From: Lachnospiraceae bacterium
Lineage (GTDB): Bacteria > Bacillota > Clostridia > Lachnospirales > Lachnospiraceae
Assembly (NCBI GenBank): GCA_024693925.1
Contig: JAILKH010000183.1
Location: forward strand, 1-40,705
Direction of reading: 5' to 3'
DNA length: 40,705 nt
Below, piece by piece: positions 1 to 8,510 of the stretch (within the stretch, counting starts at the first letter, position 1; each line of letters opens with the position of its first letter). Position numbers and translations under genes: made by a program. Under the pieces are notes generated by a model. That model had not been told where the DNA came from, did no database searches, and saw only the letters and a program-made list of their open reading frames with translations.

Positions 1-409
1 CCTTATGCACATTCGCCCACACATCATAAAACGAATAGGTAATGTCCGGAAACAATACCGGCTTATCGGAATTAAAAAATGTCATAAAAGACATTGAAAG
101 AACATCATCCGAACCCACACCCACAAATACATTATCAAAATCTATACCGTTTTCGGGGGCATCTCCAAAAAACCGTTCATTATATACCCGCAGGATCGCA
201 TTTACCAGTTTTACGGCATCCATATCAGGATACTTCCTTAACATCGATGAACTGCCATCAAGTTCCTGCTGCGCAAGATCGTAGATCCTTGTTGCCACCA
301 TCGGCGACGGTGCATACGGAAATTCATTTGTATTGAGTTTTATAACCTTCCCCGCAGGCTGTTCACCCGCTGTATAAGGTACTACTTTTCGTACATTATC
401 CTCCCACAT
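1..409 (-). CDS. hisC: Histidinol-phosphate aminotransferase, N-terminal part (gene runs off window)
   Basis: The minus-strand frame opens at an ATG whose cat complement is at 407-409, preceded by GAGAGGAAG, and stays open to the window edge. It gives about 136 residues beginning MWEDNVRKVVPYTAGEQ. The segments KLNTNEFPYAPSP, LRKYPDMDAVKL and FVGVGSDDVLSM are the N-terminal hallmarks of HisC, a fold-type I PLP enzyme that converts imidazole-acetol phosphate and glutamate to histidinol phosphate in histidine synthesis. The PLP lysine lies beyond the window, so activity cannot be judged. It follows hslO by 79 nt on the same strand, and I see no convincing terminator between them. Other class I/II aminotransferases are possible, but the N-terminus fits HisC best. 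Confidence 0.85.
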   Translation of the reverse strand, partial: MWEDNVRKVVPYTAGEQPAGKVIKLNTNEFPYAPSPMVATRIYDLAQQELDGSSSMLRKYPDMDAVKLVNAILRVYNERFFGDAPENGIDFDNVFVGVGSDDVLSMSFMTFFNSDKPVLFPDITYSFYDVWANVHK

Positions 410-488
410 ATACGGCTTCCTCTCTTATATCAAAACCTCTGTACTGTATTAACAAACAGCAAACAATAAACAATCTGTAAAACCTCGG

Positions 489-1415
489 TTACAGTTTTCT
501 GTAAATATCTTTGATCTCTCCTATGGAGAAGTTATAAGCTTCATTGCAAAAATGACATTTTACCTCTATGTCTTTTCCATCTTTTATTATATCGCCAAGT
601 TCCTTTTTCCCTATACTTATAAGGGCCTTTTCCACCCTCTCTTTATTACAATTACAGAAAAAACGAGTATCTACGGTATCCGTTACTTCTACATTCATAT
701 CAGAAAATATATATTCAAGCAGCCTTTCGGGCGAATAACCTTCATCCAGTAACGTTGTTACGGATGGCATTTTCCCAAGTACCGTCTCCAGTTTTGATAT
801 AATCTCTTCATCGGCAAAAGGCATCATCTGGATAATGAAACCACCGGCTTGCTTAACCGTATTATCTTTTTGCATAAGCACACCGAGCCCTACCGCTGAC
901 GGTACTTGCTCCGATGTAGCAAAATAATAGGTCAGATCCTCAGCTATTTCACCGGTTTGAAGCGTTACCTGTCCTGTATAAGGATCCTTCAGTCCCATAT
1001 CCTTTATAACACTTAATACGCCCTCTCCCAGTGCACCGGATACGTCCAATTTATGTTTATCATTGGGAGGAAGCATTACATCCGCCACAAGCGGATATCC
1101 CTTTACATCCACACATCCTATACCTTTATCGGAAGTAGCAGTGACTGTTATCCCTCTAAGAGGCCCGCTGCCTCTTATCTGTAAAGTCAGCAGATCATCC
1201 CTCCCCTTCATCATTGCACCCATAATGGAACCGGCAGTCATCAGTCTGCCCAAAGCAGCAGTTACAACAGGACTTGTACCATGCGCTTTTCTGGCAATTT
1301 CTACCATATTTTTTGTTGTTGCGGCAAATGCCCTTATCTGTCCCTCTGCCGCAGTTGCTCTTACTATGCGATCCTTGTATTCACCTTCCATTACCAACCT
1401 CTTTATGTCCATCAT
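489..1415 (-). CDS. hslO: Hsp33 redox-regulated molecular chaperone
   Basis: This 308-residue protein matches the full length of Hsp33. The N-terminal substrate-binding domain is recognisable (RATAAEGQIRAFAA, then PVVTAALGRLMTAGSIMG). The C-terminal redox switch carries the four zinc-binding cysteines C254, C256, C287 and C290 (FFCNCNKE and VKCHFCNEA). In characterised Hsp33, oxidation of these cysteines releases zinc and activates holdase function during oxidative stress, which would suit an anaerobe exposed to oxygen. Two ATGs stand in tandem at the start (1415 and 1412), only 2 nt after the stop of the upstream aminotransferase, so translation is probably coupled to that gene. Identification is firm. 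Confidence 0.95.
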   Translation of the reverse strand: MMDIKRLVMEGEYKDRIVRATAAEGQIRAFAATTKNMVEIARKAHGTSPVVTAALGRLMTAGSIMGAMMKGRDDLLTLQIRGSGPLRGITVTATSDKGIGCVDVKGYPLVADVMLPPNDKHKLDVSGALGEGVLSVIKDMGLKDPYTGQVTLQTGEIAEDLTYYFATSEQVPSAVGLGVLMQKDNTVKQAGGFIIQMMPFADEEIISKLETVLGKMPSVTTLLDEGYSPERLLEYIFSDMNVEVTDTVDTRFFCNCNKERVEKALISIGKKELGDIIKDGKDIEVKCHFCNEAYNFSIGEIKDIYRKL

Positions 1416-1417
1416 TT

Positions 1418-2608
1418 TCAGATAAGTTTCATTTCTCTCGCAAGCTTTTCAAAACCCGGCAAGGCATTTACTATTGTTTCGTAAGCAACACAATATGCTA
1501 TACGCACATATCCTTTGCATCCAAAACTGCTGCCGGGAACTACCAGTATATTATATTTTTTTGCGGCAGCAACAAATACCTTATCATCCTCTGTAGGTGT
1601 CTTCATAAACAGATAAAAAGCCCCCTCCGGTTTTTGACAGGTGAATCCCAATTTTACAAGTCCTTCATATAAAGTAGTTCTGTTTCTCTCATAATAAGAA
1701 ATGTCCGTTCTCTCGTTAACACACCTTGCAACTACCTTCTGCATAAGCGAAGGAGCATTTACATATCCCAGTATTCTTGTAGCTACGGAAGCCGCCGAAA
1801 ACACATCTTTATAATCATCAACCTCCGAAGGAATGACAAGATAACCTATACGCTCTCCGGGAAGTGATAAGGATTTTGAATAAGAATAACCTACTATGGT
1901 ATTTCTGTAATACTTTGTAATATAAGGGACCTCCACATCCCCGTAAACAAGCTCTCTGTAAGGTTCATCCGAGATCAGATATATGCTTGTACCATACTCC
2001 GCCTGCTTCTTTTCAAGAATTGCCGACAGCCTTTTTATTGTCTCTTCAGAATAAACCACACCTGTCGGATTATTAGGAGAATTCACTATGACACATTTGG
2101 TCTTTAAAGTGATCTTTTCCTCAAACTCATCCAGTTTGGGCTGAAAATCAACAGTATTGGGAGATATCTCCACCAAAATACCATCATAATTCAAAACATA
2201 ATTCCTATATTCTCCAAAATAAGGAGCAAAAGTAATAACCTCATCCCCGGGATCTAAAAGTGTTTTAAAAATTACATTCATACCCGAAGCCGCGCCTACC
2301 GTCATTATAATATTATTTTCATCAAATCCGGTATCAAACCGTTCATTAAGTGACTTTGCTATTGTTGCCCTGACATCCTCATAACCGGCATTATTCATAT
2401 AACCATGTAAGCTGAGCGGTTCCTCATTTCTTACAATATCCACTATTGCATCTTCCACCGCTTCAGGTGGTGCTACATTAGGATTACCTAAAGAAAAATC
2501 ATATACATTCTCCGCACCGAATTTATGTGCAAGTTGCTTTCCTTCTTCAAACATTGCTCTTATAACCGAGCTGCCTTTTACCAGACCTACCATTTTTTCA
2601 GAAATCAT
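1418..2608 (-). CDS. Pyridoxal-phosphate aminotransferase, class I/II
   Basis: A 396-residue fold-type I aminotransferase, aspartate-aminotransferase-like. Visible signatures are NSPNNPTG, the cofactor-binding SDEPYREL, and SYSKSLSLPGERIG, whose lysine (about K245) should bind PLP. A longer reading frame goes upstream to 2671, but its first 21 residues overlap an inverted repeat. The ATG at 2608 has AAGAAAGGG at good spacing, so I chose it. The amino-acid substrate cannot be read from the sequence. The gene sits directly before hslO with a 2-nt gap, so the two are almost certainly cotranscribed. An old annotation for such proteins is aspC-like, but I do not assign a symbol. Confidence 0.9.
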   Translation of the reverse strand: MISEKMVGLVKGSSVIRAMFEEGKQLAHKFGAENVYDFSLGNPNVAPPEAVEDAIVDIVRNEEPLSLHGYMNNAGYEDVRATIAKSLNERFDTGFDENNIIMTVGAASGMNVIFKTLLDPGDEVITFAPYFGEYRNYVLNYDGILVEISPNTVDFQPKLDEFEEKITLKTKCVIVNSPNNPTGVVYSEETIKRLSAILEKKQAEYGTSIYLISDEPYRELVYGDVEVPYITKYYRNTIVGYSYSKSLSLPGERIGYLVIPSEVDDYKDVFSAASVATRILGYVNAPSLMQKVVARCVNERTDISYYERNRTTLYEGLVKLGFTCQKPEGAFYLFMKTPTEDDKVFVAAAKKYNILVVPGSSFGCKGYVRIAYCVAYETIVNALPGFEKLAREMKLI

Positions 2609-2672
2609 ATTAATCCCTTTCTTAACTTCCCATGTTATCCGCAAAAATATATCCGCTCTATACACTAACATA

Positions 2673-2701
2673 GGGAAATGTCATATATATCGACATTTCC
2701 C
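2673..2701 (-). terminator. Perfect 10-bp hairpin after hflC, possible terminator
   Basis: GGGAAATGTC at 2673-2682 pairs exactly with GACATTTCCC at 2692-2701 around a 9-nt AT loop. It lies between the hflC stop and the start of the aminotransferase gene, both on the minus strand. The minus-strand sequence after the stem (CTATGTTAG) lacks a strong T tract. It may therefore be a weak terminator, an attenuator-like element or an mRNA 3'-end stabiliser for hflKC. Confidence 0.5.
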
Positions 2702-2781
2702 CCATTAATCCATTTATTGATTATCTCATAAAAATCACCATAAGTAAACCTTCTTAAAATATCGCTTTTACTCAATAATCC

Positions 2782-3918
2782 TTATTCTTTTTCTGCCGAA
2801 ACGGCTTCTTTGTTATCCTTCTCTTCAGACTTCTCCTCCACATTCTCTTCAGTCATTTCTTCTTCAAAAGATACTATTGGAGTCTCCGGTTCATTCGCAG
2901 TATTATTTACAAAAACCTCAGCCATAGGAGAATCTGCCGGAAGAATAAGTGTTTTATTACTTCCGCTCATACTGTCTTTAGCCGCATCCAGAGATCTTAC
3001 AAAACTGTAGAAATCACTTTTATTCTTATCATTGTAGGCTTCCGACAAGATTTTCATATATTCCGCTTCACCTTCCGCTCTTATCTTCTCAGCTTTGGCC
3101 TCCGCCGTAGAACGCATGATCGAAACCTCTTTATCGGTTGTATTTTGTATCATCTTGGCTTGCGCAGCACCTTCTGCCGTATATTGTGCTGCTATATTTT
3201 CACGTTCGGATATCATACGTGTATATACAGCTGTTTTATTATTATCCGGCAGATCCAACTTCTTAACTTCAACTGTCATTATCTCAATTCCGTATTGATC
3301 AGATACTGCACCTATATGGTCCATTATTTCATCCGTTAATGATTTTATGTCAACCACTTGTTTAGTCTCATCCATAACAATATCATTACCTTTAACATCT
3401 TCTTCAACCTGAGGATTAACAATGGTCATTTTCCCATCCCTGCTCCTTATTACCTCATCCTGTGTCATATTTGATATTGTATTTTTGGTTGCGTTGTACA
3501 CAAGAGCATCAATTCTGTTTTCTGCATTTGACACAGAATAACTTAAGGTCTGTGCAAACTTTAAGGGATCCGTAACTCTCCAAAGCACGTAATTATCTAC
3601 GATCATAGTCTTCTTATCGGAAGTAATAACATCCGATGCCGGAAGATCATATATCAGTATCTCTCTGGGAATCGTATCTACCGATTCTATCAGGGGAATC
3701 TTAAAATTCAATCCCGCATTGGCTATTGTACGTTCCACACGTCCAAATCGTCTTATTAATTTATATTCATTTTCATGACATATTACGACTGCCGCTCTTA
3801 GTATAAGGATAAGAATAAAAAATACTATCCAGCCTTTTGCACCAAAACCCTCATTATTATTTTTTTCTTTTTTCGGCTTACCGTCCGCGCCGAAACGTTC
3901 TGTTGTATTGTTATCCAT
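2782..3918 (-). CDS. hflC: SPFH/band-7 membrane protein HflC
   Basis: A 378-residue SPFH-domain protein with one N-terminal membrane segment (about residues 32-50, GWIVFFILILILRAAVVIC), then the band-7 domain (YKLIRRFGRVERTIANAGLN, TDPLKFAQTL) and a long helical region with AEGAAQA and AEAKAEKIRAEGEAEYM. In E. coli HflC pairs with HflK to form a cage around the FtsH protease and modulate membrane-protein degradation. The tail is acidic (EEEMTEENVEEKSEEKDN). I chose the ATG at 3918 (MDNNTTERF) because AAGAAAGG precedes it at 7 nt. The frame can extend nine residues further. It lies 77 nt downstream of hflK on the same strand. Confidence 0.9.
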   Translation of the reverse strand: MDNNTTERFGADGKPKKEKNNNEGFGAKGWIVFFILILILRAAVVICHENEYKLIRRFGRVERTIANAGLNFKIPLIESVDTIPREILIYDLPASDVITSDKKTMIVDNYVLWRVTDPLKFAQTLSYSVSNAENRIDALVYNATKNTISNMTQDEVIRSRDGKMTIVNPQVEEDVKGNDIVMDETKQVVDIKSLTDEIMDHIGAVSDQYGIEIMTVEVKKLDLPDNNKTAVYTRMISERENIAAQYTAEGAAQAKMIQNTTDKEVSIMRSTAEAKAEKIRAEGEAEYMKILSEAYNDKNKSDFYSFVRSLDAAKDSMSGSNKTLILPADSPMAEVFVNNTANEPETPIVSFEEEMTEENVEEKSEEKDNKEAVSAEKE

Positions 3919-3995
3919 ATATCTGCCTTTCTTAAATCTGCTCACCCGGTCTTTTACTCACTTTATAACCTGTAATTTATTGTATATCTCACCGA

Positions 3996-4985
3996 TCAGT
4001 TAAAACTGTCCAGCGGCATTATCTGTTGTACGGTATTTCCGTCCGAACCCTGTATGATTATCTTCATATCCGGAAGAACTTCCTCCATGGTTTCATAAAA
4101 CATACGCTGTTTTGTAACCGATGGATACTTGATGTACTCTTCATACATGGAATTAAAACGTGCCACCTGACCCTGTGCTTCATTTATTCTGGCCTGCTTA
4201 TCCGCCTCTGCATCCTGGACTATCTTATCGGCATCTGCCTCAGCACTGGGAATCTGCTCGTTACGATATTTATTTGCATTATTAAGCGCAGTTTCCTTTC
4301 CCTGCTTAGCCGTCTCAACCGCTTTAAAGGCCGTTTTTACTTCGTCCGTAGGAGGTTCTGCATCCTGTATTGTTATGTTAACCAACTGGACGCCTATATC
4401 TATATCCTCCAGTTTCTCAAGTATCATATTCTTTATATTGGATTGAATCTCATTTTTTCCTGTGGTCAAAACTGCATCAACGCCATATGAACCGATTGTG
4501 GTTCTTATACAATTTTGAGCTATATTAGCCAGTATAAGCCGCGGATCCTCGGAGGCATATAAAGCTTTAACAGGATCGGTAACCCGATATTCCGCATAGA
4601 AATCAACATGTATGAAATTATAATCCGCTGTTATCATCATACCATTGTCAGCGCCCTCGGCTCCGTTATAATTAGACTCGGAATCCGATGTATAACCTAT
4701 GGCAAATCCCTGGATCGTAGTATTAACCTTTTCTACAGTCTGGATCAAGGGTATCTTAAAATGTAACCCCGACTGTGTTACCGCTTTGGGCATCCCAAAA
4801 GTACACACAACCGCCTGCTCTTCTTCCCGTATAGTATAAAAAGAACCGCTGAGTATAAATACGATCGCGATTATAACAATCAGCCAAATTGCTTTTTTCC
4901 CCGCTTTTTTCATGGATCCTTTATCGAAATTCCCCTTAAAACCATAGGAACCCGGACCCCTGTTTTTAAAATCATTAATCGTCAT
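3996..4985 (-). CDS. hflK: SPFH/band-7 membrane protein HflK
   Basis: A 329-residue protein with one membrane span (about residues 32-50, WLIVIIAIVFILSGSFYTI), followed by a band-7 domain (EEEQAVVCTFGMPKAVTQSG, TDPVKALYAS). A long Ala/Glu/Lys-rich helix follows (VETAKQGKETALNNANKYR, QDAEADKQARINEAQGQV). This is the HflK architecture, and its position just upstream of hflC supports the assignment. The family role is assembly with HflC around FtsH. The start is the ATG at 4985, with GGAAAGGCAGG six nt upstream. A TTG two codons earlier is less likely. The N-terminus is short and lacks the Gly-rich stretch of proteobacterial HflK. Confidence 0.9.
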   Translation of the reverse strand: MTINDFKNRGPGSYGFKGNFDKGSMKKAGKKAIWLIVIIAIVFILSGSFYTIREEEQAVVCTFGMPKAVTQSGLHFKIPLIQTVEKVNTTIQGFAIGYTSDSESNYNGAEGADNGMMITADYNFIHVDFYAEYRVTDPVKALYASEDPRLILANIAQNCIRTTIGSYGVDAVLTTGKNEIQSNIKNMILEKLEDIDIGVQLVNITIQDAEPPTDEVKTAFKAVETAKQGKETALNNANKYRNEQIPSAEADADKIVQDAEADKQARINEAQGQVARFNSMYEEYIKYPSVTKQRMFYETMEEVLPDMKIIIQGSDGNTVQQIMPLDSFN

Positions 4986-5025
4986 ATCCAACCTGCCTTT
5001 CCTCTAATAAATTAATTTATAACAT

Positions 5026-5060
5026 AAATATATACTCTGCCCACAACAGAGTATATATTT
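5026..5060. terminator. Strong 14-bp perfect stem, bidirectional-type terminator
   Basis: AAATATATACTCTG at 5026-5039 pairs perfectly with CAGAGTATATATTT at 5047-5060 around a 7-nt loop. T-rich sequence flanks both sides (TTTTTTT on plus, TTTATGTTAT on minus). On the minus strand it would end transcription of the hypothetical gene at 5111-5566 before hflK. The stem itself is AT-rich. Confidence 0.7.
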
Positions 5061-5110
5061 TTTTCCGCAAAATAAACTTATTTATTTTACCCCTCTCCCC
5101 TATAATTCCT

Positions 5111-5566
5111 TCAATCTATATTTGTCGCAAAAAACAAAGCCGTCATCCTTCTCATTAATTCCAAAAAAATTCCATTTTTTATCCCCTCGGCCCATACCGC
5201 ACCCTTGGTCTGTCCCCGTAAAACATAACTGCTAAGAATTCCTTTAAACAGATCCATATCTTTAAGATGAGCATGCCTCACCAGTCTCAGTTCATCTTCA
5301 ACAGACTTGATCTTATATCTTGAATACACATATCTGTAATTCCTGTCCATAAGCCCGGTTTTTCTCGCATCCTTCACAAATGCCAGCAAAGTAGAATCAT
5401 AAACCGGAATCTGGATCAGTTTCTGATCCTCTTCCCCATCATAAAAGCTTTCAACCTGCTGCCCGCTTTTCTTCTCAAGCCACGACATATACTTAGATAA
5501 TAATTCAACATCAGACATATATTCATTTCTTATTCTGGTACTGAGTCTTTCGTCCTGCTCCGCCAT
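5111..5566 (-). CDS. Hypothetical soluble protein, 151 aa
   Basis: A complete 151-residue frame with an ATG at 5566 and a strong GGGAGGAAGGAG site just upstream. It has no signal peptide or membrane span. It is rich in charged residues (YSRYKIKSVEDELRLVRHAH) and looks helical. I do not recognise the family. It sits alone between a strong hairpin and a divergent promoter region, so it is probably a single-gene transcript. The good ribosome site, flanking promoter and terminator argue that it is a real gene. Confidence 0.7.
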   Translation of the reverse strand: MAEQDERLSTRIRNEYMSDVELLSKYMSWLEKKSGQQVESFYDGEEDQKLIQIPVYDSTLLAFVKDARKTGLMDRNYRYVYSRYKIKSVEDELRLVRHAHLKDMDLFKGILSSYVLRGQTKGAVWAEGIKNGIFLELMRRMTALFFATNID

Positions 5567-5590
5567 ACTCCTTCCTCCCTTCCAAAACCC

Positions 5591-5619
5591 AAATTATCAA
5601 TCTCTCCCACTCAAAACAA
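5591..5619 (-). promoter_or_regulatory. Putative sigma-A promoter for the 5111-5566 gene
   Basis: On the minus strand, TTGTTT (complement of 5614-5619), 17 nt, then TAATTT (complement of 5591-5596). The start codon follows about 25 nt later, leaving a short leader holding the GGAGG site. Match only, not experimentally supported. Confidence 0.45.
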
Positions 5620-5631
5620 TCCTCTTTCCGA

Positions 5632-5660
5632 TTGTATATTATCAACACGGATGATATACT
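5632..5660 (+). promoter_or_regulatory. Putative sigma-A promoter for the GT-C gene
   Basis: TTGTAT at 5632-5637, a 17-nt spacer and TATACT at 5655-5660. Transcription would start near 5667, giving a leader of about 120 nt before the gene at 5790. The leader is AT-rich and I see no recognisable riboswitch in it. Confidence 0.5.
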
Positions 5661-5789
5661 GTTTTTTATCAATCTGTAATAATCCTATTAAATTAAATAA
5701 TTAAATATTCACTGAAATCAAGAATAATTATAACATATAATCATCTTTATCGTAAAGAATCCGTAAGAAGGAAGCAGGCTACCGCCAAT

Positions 5790-7385
5790 ATGAATAATAA
5801 ACTGACCAAATCCGCAAATTATAATATGGAATTAATGATTTATATTTTATTATTTATAACTTCCGTCCTTTTCATGTTGCTTTTCTCACTTTGGACAAGC
5901 CCATTGTATAAGAACTGGTATGGTTGTGATGCAAGTTTTTTTACTCTTGTGGGAAGAGGCATGCTAACCGGAAAGGTCCCTTATCGTGACTTCTACGATC
6001 TTAAAGGGCCTTATTTCTTTTTCATTCAGGAACTGGGACAATTTATATGTAAGGGAAGAACCGGGATCTTTATATTACAGATCTCATCACTGTTCATCTC
6101 ACTTTTACTTATATACAAAATATCCTGTCTGTATATTTCCATCAAAAAAACTCTTGCTGTCATTATCTTTTTTTTATTTATATATATTGCTTTAATATGG
6201 GGCGGAAACTGTCTGGAAGAATTCTGTCTGCCCTTAAATCTTCTTATGGTCTATTTAATTTTCAGAAATTTTGACAGCATCATCAATTCCGGTAACGACA
6301 TCGCAATTAATGATGCTCCCTCAACATTAAAACCTTCTTTTAAATTTTTCACAATATTCAACGATCCAAATATAATTGCACTGACTGCAGGCATCTGTTT
6401 TACTTTTATGACCTTTTCAAAGATCACTGCAGCTTCTCCGCTGATAGGCCTCATAATCGGTATTTCTGTTCTTCTTATCAAAAAAAGGAACTATAAAAAC
6501 CTGATTTTGTATATAGTATTTTTTCTTCTGGGCGCATTACTTGCCTTCCTTCCTTTGCTTATATATTACAGCTGTCACAACAGTCTGCTCCAAATGCTCT
6601 ATTGCACATTTGTCTTTGGTTTTAACCGTTCCAAAGATCTTTCAAATGTTTTATCCTTTAACCTCGAAATAAAACTTAGCGGGGTGATCTTTGCCATGGG
6701 ATTTTGTATCTTACACTTCTCCCCCTGCAACACAATTCCGGATACGGATTCCCCAAACAGCAAACCTCACCTGCCCATAGATACCTTTCTCCTGTTGTTT
6801 CCTATGTCTTTTATCACCTACCTGGCCTTACACCTTGGCGATGCATTTATATACTATTTCATAACCGGTATGCCCTGCCTTATTATGGCATTGATCCTTT
6901 TTTTACGTTTATATGATCCCCTTATATTATTCTTAAACTTCCGCCAAAGCATATGCTGGATTTTTCTCTTCATCTTTGTTTTTCACTATACCGGCAATAC
7001 TGTCAATACAATAAATACTTCTATACATAGAACAGAGAATGCTTTTCAAAATGAATACTATAACAACGCATTAAATATGGGAGCTCTTATACCCTATTGT
7101 GACCGTAACAGCGTTTTCTCTTACGATATAGATATGCAATGGTATGAAATAAACAATATGATCCCCTGCAATAAATATATGATAAATCTGCAATATTTTA
7201 TAACCCTTAATCCCTCCATCGAAGGGGAATTGTTTGATTTTATGGAAAATACTCCACCCAAATGGATAATAACAAGCAATACCCTCTCTGACTATCTTCC
7301 GCAAATAGATTCAATAGTTAAGAACAACTATGAATGCCTTTACTCAAACAGCACCGGTATTGTATATCTTATAAAAAGCAAATGA
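5790..7385 (+). CDS. Polytopic membrane glycosyltransferase-like protein (GT-C/GT39 type)
   Basis: A 531-residue integral membrane protein with roughly ten or more hydrophobic segments from residue 14 on. The first extracytoplasmic loop carries WYGCDASFF (Asp47) and GKVPYRDFYDLKGP (61-74). That acidic-loop arrangement is typical of GT-C enzymes of the ArnT/PMT type, which move a sugar from a polyprenyl-phosphate donor to an acceptor outside the membrane. A C-terminal soluble part (about 420-531) ends in TGIVYLIKSK. Donor and acceptor are unknown. The gene stands alone on the plus strand and ends 1 nt before the stop of the converging HAD gene. An O-antigen-ligase-like role is less likely. Confidence 0.7.
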   Translation: MNNKLTKSANYNMELMIYILLFITSVLFMLLFSLWTSPLYKNWYGCDASFFTLVGRGMLTGKVPYRDFYDLKGPYFFFIQELGQFICKGRTGIFILQISSLFISLLLIYKISCLYISIKKTLAVIIFFLFIYIALIWGGNCLEEFCLPLNLLMVYLIFRNFDSIINSGNDIAINDAPSTLKPSFKFFTIFNDPNIIALTAGICFTFMTFSKITAASPLIGLIIGISVLLIKKRNYKNLILYIVFFLLGALLAFLPLLIYYSCHNSLLQMLYCTFVFGFNRSKDLSNVLSFNLEIKLSGVIFAMGFCILHFSPCNTIPDTDSPNSKPHLPIDTFLLLFPMSFITYLALHLGDAFIYYFITGMPCLIMALILFLRLYDPLILFLNFRQSICWIFLFIFVFHYTGNTVNTINTSIHRTENAFQNEYYNNALNMGALIPYCDRNSVFSYDIDMQWYEINNMIPCNKYMINLQYFITLNPSIEGELFDFMENTPPKWIITSNTLSDYLPQIDSIVKNNYECLYSNSTGIVYLIKSK

Positions 7386-7386
7386 T

Positions 7387-7995
7387 CTATATCCCACACT
7401 CAAAAATAATTCTTTTGGCATTCTCATAACCGGTAAAAACTTCGGCGTTATATCCGGCTTCCCGTGCCGCTAAAATATTGATTTCCGTATCATCAAAAAA
7501 AAGACACTCCGCCGGATTCAGAGAGTACATATTTTTCAACAATTCATAAATTGCCGGATCCGGCTTGATCAGTTTACAACGATAAGATAATATCCCGCCA
7601 TCGGTTAATTTCAAAAAATCAAGTTCTTTTCCACATTCTTTATATGCTTTATCAGAAAAGTTAGACAGATATAACACCCTGTATCCTTTCTCTTTAAGCT
7701 CTCTTATAAAACTCTCTGTATAATCAAAGCATTTTAAAAGGCCGTCAAAAGACCTGAAAATTATCCTTAACTGTTCTTCTATTGACGGATCATTTTGAAC
7801 AAACAATGAAAGTATCTCTTCATCAGTCAGTACCCCCCTGTCATATTCATTCCAGTCTTTGTTCAAAACGCTGGCAGCAGCCACCTTCTTTTGAATCTCT
7901 TCATTATACCCAAAGCTCTCAATAAATGCTTTCCATCTAAAATCAACCAATACATTTCCTATGTCCAAAATGATAGTTTTGATCTTTTTTGCCAT
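7387..7995 (-). CDS. HAD-superfamily phosphatase, YihX-like
   Basis: A 202-residue HAD subfamily IA protein. Motif I is LDIGNVLVDF with nucleophile Asp11, motif II is YLSNFS, motif III is the lysine in LIKPDPAIYE, and motif IV is FFDDTEIN. The +2 residue of motif I is Gly, not the usual acid/base Asp. E. coli YihX (glucose-1-phosphate phosphatase) has the same DLGNV form, so this is a family trait and not a defect. The substrate is probably a small phosphorylated sugar, but this is not readable from sequence. It is the last gene of the run SGNH-alaX-thioesterase-HAD, 48 nt after the thioesterase. Confidence 0.85.
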   Translation of the reverse strand: MAKKIKTIILDIGNVLVDFRWKAFIESFGYNEEIQKKVAAASVLNKDWNEYDRGVLTDEEILSLFVQNDPSIEEQLRIIFRSFDGLLKCFDYTESFIRELKEKGYRVLYLSNFSDKAYKECGKELDFLKLTDGGILSYRCKLIKPDPAIYELLKNMYSLNPAECLFFDDTEINILAAREAGYNAEVFTGYENAKRIIFECGI

Positions 7996-8043
7996 TCCGC
8001 CTGTACTCCTTTTATACTTCCTTTACCGCACTGTTGTTACATA

Positions 8044-8451
8044 CTATTCGCGTAATACATGCGCCCCCGTAAAAGTTATCAAAGCTATATTTTTATTTAG
8101 ATCATCTGTCACAAATACTTCGTAAAAACAATTGGTCCTGCCATCTTTTACCAGCTTTGCCTCAGCATACAGAACACTTCCTTTTGAAGCCGACATAAAA
8201 TTTGCTCCCGTCACCAGACTAACCGTGGCAAATTCCTTCTCAAAGTTTGATGCTACCGCAAATGCCAGATCGGCCAGCGTATAAATCGCACCTCCCATAA
8301 TACCTCCATATGCATTTTTATGCTTATCCCCGATCACAAGACTGCACTTGGCATAATCCTCGGATACTTCATCTATACTAATCCCCGTAAGTTCTGTTGC
8401 ATACAGATCCTTCGAAAATATTTCCCTTGCTTTTTCCAATTTTCCGTTCAT
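8044..8451 (-). CDS. PaaI-family hotdog thioesterase
   Basis: A 135-residue single hotdog-fold protein. The core AYGGIMGGAIYTLADLAFA corresponds to the HGG...LAD helix region of PaaI-type acyl-CoA thioesterases, with Tyr in place of the common His before GG. The strand VTGANFMSASKGSVLYAEA and the ending GAHVLRE also fit. It probably hydrolyses an acyl- or aryl-CoA in the cytoplasm, with unknown substrate. It lies 59 nt after the AlaX-like gene and 48 nt before the HAD gene on the same strand, so all are likely cotranscribed without an obvious shared pathway. Confidence 0.85.
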   Translation of the reverse strand: MNGKLEKAREIFSKDLYATELTGISIDEVSEDYAKCSLVIGDKHKNAYGGIMGGAIYTLADLAFAVASNFEKEFATVSLVTGANFMSASKGSVLYAEAKLVKDGRTNCFYEVFVTDDLNKNIALITFTGAHVLRE

Positions 8452-8510
8452 GTATAATACCTCATTTAATAAGTTTTATTATAAATACATATACCTGTGT
8501 ATAAATATTT

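Noticed and set aside
2609..2671. Extended N-terminus of the aminotransferase (21 more residues)
   Set aside because: The extension reaches the edge of the hairpin at 2673-2701, has no ribosome site, and the ATG at 2608 has a good one.
4026..4490. 154-aa plus-strand open frame opposite hflK
   Set aside because: Cys/Tyr/Leu-rich composition typical of a non-coding frame, opposite a clear SPFH gene.
7387..7995. HAD protein as a dead enzyme because motif I lacks the second Asp
   Set aside because: The DxGNV form is shared with active YihX-type phosphatases, so the Gly is a family trait.
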